Part shown: positions 61,361-64,000 of the stretch, in pieces
Layout: each line of letters opens with the position of its first letter
How positions within the stretch are numbered: the first letter of the stretch is position 1
Assembly (NCBI RefSeq): GCF_003675325.1
Contig: NZ_CP033073.1
Coordinates: forward strand, 3,968,001 to 4,032,000
DNA: 64,000 nucleotides
From: Streptomyces dangxiongensis
GTDB taxonomy: Bacteria > Actinomycetota > Actinomycetes > Streptomycetales > Streptomycetaceae
Direction of reading: 5' to 3'
Notes under the pieces: model-generated
What the model was told of the DNA's origin: nothing
Seen by the model: only the letters and a program-made list of their open reading frames with translations
Databases searched by the model: none
Translations under genes and position numbers: made by a program

Positions 61361-64000
61361 CGATCGATCCACGCCTTCTGCGGTATGCCCGCGCCACCCG
61401 GTTCTTTCTCGCGGCGGTCGTCGTCCTGGGCGCTGTCGGCGCGGGGCTGGTCATCGCCCAGGCGATGCTCGTCGCCGAGATCGTCGTCGGCGCGTTCCAG
61501 CACGGAAAGTCGGCGGCCGGCCTGGCTACCCCCCTGCTGCTGTTGACGGCCGTGGCCGTGGGGCGGGCGGTGGTCGCTTGGCTGACCGAACTCGCGTCCC
61601 ACCGGGCGAGCGCGGCCGTGAAATCCGAGCTGCGCGGGCGACTCCTCGACCGGGCGGCGACGCTCGGACCCGGATGGCTGAGCGGACAGCGGACCGGGTC
61701 GCTCGTCACCCTGGCCACACGCGGGATCGACGCCCTGGACGACTACTTCTCGCGCTATCTCCCGCAGCTAGGGCTCGCGGTGGTCGTGCCGGTCGCGGTG
61801 CTCGCCCGGATCGTCACCGAGGACTGGGTGTCCGCGGCGATCATCGTCGGCACCCTGCCGCTCATCCCGCTCTTCATGATGCTGATCGGATGGGCGACCC
61901 AGTCCCGGATGGACCGGCAGTGGCGGTTGCTGTCCCGGCTCTCCGGCCACTTCCTGGACGTGGTGGCGGGGCTGCCCACGCTGAAGGTGTTCGGCCGGGC
62001 CAAGGCGCAGGCCGCGTCCATCCGGCGGATCACCGGGGAGTACCGGCAGGCCACGCTGCGGACGCTGCGGATCGCGTTCCTCTCCTCGTTCGCGCTGGAG
62101 CTGCTCGCCACGCTGTCCGTCGCGCTGGTCGCCGTCACGATCGGGATGCGGCTGGTCCACGGCGAGATGGATCTGTACGTCGGACTGGTGATCCTGGTGC
62201 TGGCGCCCGAGGCGTATCTGCCGCTGCGGCAGGTGGGCGCGCAGTACCACGCGGCGGCGGAGGGGCTCGCCGCGGCGGAGGAGATCTTCACCGTGCTGGA
62301 GACGCCGATGCCGGAGCCGGGTACCGGTGCGGTGCCCGCGGGTGCGGTGGCCTTCGACGGCGTCACCGTCCGCTATCCCGGGCGCTCCGCGGATGCCGTG
62401 ACCGGTGTGTCCTTCACCGTGGAGCCCGGGGAGACCGTCGCTCTGGTCGGGCCGAGCGGAGTGGGCAAATCGACGCTGCTCAGCGTGCTGCTGGGGTTCG
62501 TACGGCCCGATGAGGGGCGGGTGCGGATCGGGGGAGCCGATCTCACCGGGCTGGACGTGGCGGAGTGGCGGTCGCGGATCGCGTGGGTGCCGCAGCGACC
62601 GCACCTGTACGCCGGGAGCATCGCGGAGAACGTACGGCTCGCCCGGCCCGGAGCGGACGACGACGCCGTACGGCGTGCGCTGCGGGACGCGGGGGCGTGG
62701 GAGTTCGTGGCGGCGCTGCCCGACGGGGTGGACACCGTGCTCGGGGAGGACGGGGCAGGCTTGTCCGCGGGGCAGCGGCAGCGGCTGGCTCTGGCGCGGG
62801 CGTTCCTCGCCGACCGGCCCGTGCTGTTGCTGGACGAGCCGACGGCCGCGCTGGACGGGGTGACGGAGCGGGAGGTCGTCGCTGCGGTGCGGAGGCTTGC
62901 CGCGGGGCGGACCGTGTTGCTCGTCGTGCATCGGCCGGCGTTGTTGGAGCTGGCCGACCGGGTGGTACGGCTGGGTGGCGGCGAGCCGGTGACGTACCCG
63001 GCGGGCAGCCGGCCGACCAGGGGGCTCCGCCCCCTGGGACCCCGCCTTCGCCCACCCGCCACCCGACTCGGCGAACTGGAAGGCGAGCCCGAGGTGGCTG
63101 CTCCCGGCGGGCCGGTGGCTGCGCCGGTGGGAGCTGGGCTTGTCGGGCCGGTGGGGGCTGGACCAAGCGGGTCCGCTGGACTCGGCGGAGTCGCGGGTGG
63201 GCCGGTGGAGGCCGGTTCCCGCGAGCCCGTTGGCTTCGGTGGGTCGGTGGAGGCCGGTTCCGGTGCGCCCGTTGGCTTCGGTGGGCCGGTGGGGAACGGT
63301 TCCGGTGGGGCGCGGGGGGTTCTTCGGCAGGTGTTGCGGGGTGGTGGGGCCTGGCGGGGGCGGATGGGGCTTGCCTGGGGGCTCGGGAGTCTGGCCGTCG
63401 GGAGTGCCGTGGGGCTGATGGCGACCTCCGGGTGGCTCATCTCGCGGGCTTCGCAGCAGCCGCCGGTGCTGTACCTGATGGTGGCCGTGACCGCCACGCG
63501 GGCATTCGGGATCGGGCGGGCCGTGTTCCGGTACGCCGAGCGGCTCGTGTCGCACGACGCCGTCCTGCGGATGCTGGCCGACACCCGGGTCGCGGTGTAC
63601 CGGCGTCTCGAACGCCTCGCGCCCGCCGGACTGCGTACCGTGCGCCGCGGTGATCTGCTCACCCGGCTGGTCGCGGATGTGGACGCGTTCCAGGACTACT
63701 GGCTGCGCTGGCTGCTGCCCGCCGCGGTCGCCCTGACCGTCTCCGCGGCCTCCGTCGGCTTCACAGCCTGGCTGCTGCCCGAGGCCGGGGCAGCTCTCGC
63801 GGCGGGCCTGTTCGCGGCCGGCGTCGGTGTACCCCTGCTGACGGCACGCGTGGCCCGGCGGACCGAGCGGCGGCTGGCGCCCGCCCGGGGAGTCCTCGCG
63901 ACCCGCGTGACCGACCTCCTCACCGGCACCGCGGAGCTGACCGTCGCCGGCGCGCTGCCCAGCCGTACGGCCGCGGTCCGTCGCGCCGACGGCGCCCTCA
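61354..64000 (+). CDS. cydCD: Fused CydDC heterodimeric ABC exporter, partial at right edge
   Basis: Frame open from GTG 61354 to the window end (882 residues visible, no stop). MKPIDPRLLRYARATRFFLA begins the CydD half: six membrane segments, Walker A GPSGVGKST, signature LSAGQRQRLALARA, Walker B VLLLDEPTAALD. A Gly/Pro-rich linker of ~110 residues (63000-63320) leads to the second transmembrane domain of the CydC half (SLAVGSAVGLMATSGWLISR). CydDC exports thiols and is needed to assemble cytochrome bd. Streptomyces fuse the two halves in one protein. No Shine-Dalgarno is seen; the start lies in a parS site. Confidence 0.93.
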   Translation, partial: MKPIDPRLLRYARATRFFLAAVVVLGAVGAGLVIAQAMLVAEIVVGAFQHGKSAAGLATPLLLLTAVAVGRAVVAWLTELASHRASAAVKSELRGRLLDRAATLGPGWLSGQRTGSLVTLATRGIDALDDYFSRYLPQLGLAVVVPVAVLARIVTEDWVSAAIIVGTLPLIPLFMMLIGWATQSRMDRQWRLLSRLSGHFLDVVAGLPTLKVFGRAKAQAASIRRITGEYRQATLRTLRIAFLSSFALELLATLSVALVAVTIGMRLVHGEMDLYVGLVILVLAPEAYLPLRQVGAQYHAAAEGLAAAEEIFTVLETPMPEPGTGAVPAGAVAFDGVTVRYPGRSADAVTGVSFTVEPGETVALVGPSGVGKSTLLSVLLGFVRPDEGRVRIGGADLTGLDVAEWRSRIAWVPQRPHLYAGSIAENVRLARPGADDDAVRRALRDAGAWEFVAALPDGVDTVLGEDGAGLSAGQRQRLALARAFLADRPVLLLDEPTAALDGVTEREVVAAVRRLAAGRTVLLVVHRPALLELADRVVRLGGGEPVTYPAGSRPTRGLRPLGPRLRPPATRLGELEGEPEVAAPGGPVAAPVGAGLVGPVGAGPSGSAGLGGVAGGPVEAGSREPVGFGGSVEAGSGAPVGFGGPVGNGSGGARGVLRQVLRGGGAWRGRMGLAWGLGSLAVGSAVGLMATSGWLISRASQQPPVLYLMVAVTATRAFGIGRAVFRYAERLVSHDAVLRMLADTRVAVYRRLERLAPAGLRTVRRGDLLTRLVADVDAFQDYWLRWLLPAAVALTVSAASVGFTAWLLPEAGAALAAGLFAAGVGVPLLTARVARRTERRLAPARGVLATRVTDLLTGTAELTVAGALPSRTAAVRRADGAL
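63017..63037. repeat. GC palindrome in the CydCD linker
   Basis: Stem CCAGGGGG/CCCCCTGG with loop CTCCG, a hairpin type common between Streptomyces genes, here lying in frame within the interdomain linker. Confidence 0.6.
63199..63306 (+). repeat. 42-bp tandem repeat in the CydCD linker
   Basis: Two full units (63199-63240, 63241-63282) and a partial third, encoding GPVEAGSREPVGFG, GSVEAGSGAPVGFG and GPVGNGSG. In-frame, 14 residues per unit; likely to vary in number between strains. Confidence 0.85.

Overview
The window is high-GC actinobacterial chromosome and is almost certainly Streptomyces. The evidence is the codon bias, the gene order yidC-jag-rsmG-parA-parB-(GNAT)-trxA-trxB-anti-sigma-sigM-pseudokinase-murJ, the presence of ssgR/ssgA and ptpA, Rex and sigma-R type sites, and a dense array of the Streptomyces parS sequence GTTTCACGTGAAAC (13 exact copies and 2 with one mismatch in 64 kb). 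It lies on the yidC side of oriC; dnaA, rpmH and rnpA should lie just left of base 1. Nothing here looks mobile: no insertion sequence, phage, CRISPR or tRNA gene was found. It is a core, syntenic origin-proximal region.

Layout. 1-4400: end of yidC, jag, rsmG and the parAB segregation operon, with parS sites and two DnaA boxes ahead of parA. 4500-16900: a GNAT gene, then a leftward block. This block holds trxBA under a textbook sigma-R promoter, the sigM/anti-sigma pair, a pseudokinase, the lipid II flippase murJ with a long disordered N-terminus, and a DUF6049 exported protein. The CCA-adding enzyme is divergent from it. 16970-27730: an MFS gene, a padR-ino1 unit (inositol phosphate for mycothiol and lipids), a class A penicillin-binding protein, a GT87-like membrane enzyme, and an alanine-racemase-like/FemX cell-wall pair. 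27800-33130: rpsF-ssb-rpsR-rplI, a MATE exporter, and dnaB preceded by a striking cluster of DnaA boxes.

33180-47900 is a more variable stretch of mostly single genes: a dienelactone-hydrolase-like protein without its nucleophile, a PAP2 membrane enzyme, a beta-lactamase-fold hydrolase, GNATs, a marR/MFS divergent pair with a GlcG/HbpS-like gene, a flavohaemoglobin, a Nudix protein, a LysR regulator, a trans-sulfuration enzyme overlapping ptpA, a phage-holin-like membrane protein and a cupin. 48097-49546 holds the sporulation pair ssgR-ssgA; ssgR carries a one-base frameshift in this sequence. 49649-58290: a YibE/F membrane protein, a TPP riboswitch with thiC, a membrane protein, a metallophosphoesterase, a LacI regulator and a HisC-type aminotransferase. 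58300-64000: a decayed cyclophilin-like gene, an exact Rex operator, and the cytochrome bd operon cydA-cydB-cydCD (cydCD runs off the right edge).

The common theme is chromosome segregation and replication control laid over ordinary genes. parS sites sit inside coding sequence (parA, the anti-sigma gene), in stop codons (an MFS gene), on a start codon (cydCD), inside a riboswitch (thiC) and in long palindromes between genes. The observations I rate highest are the ssgR frameshift, the phased DnaA-box cluster upstream of dnaB, and the extended parS palindromes.
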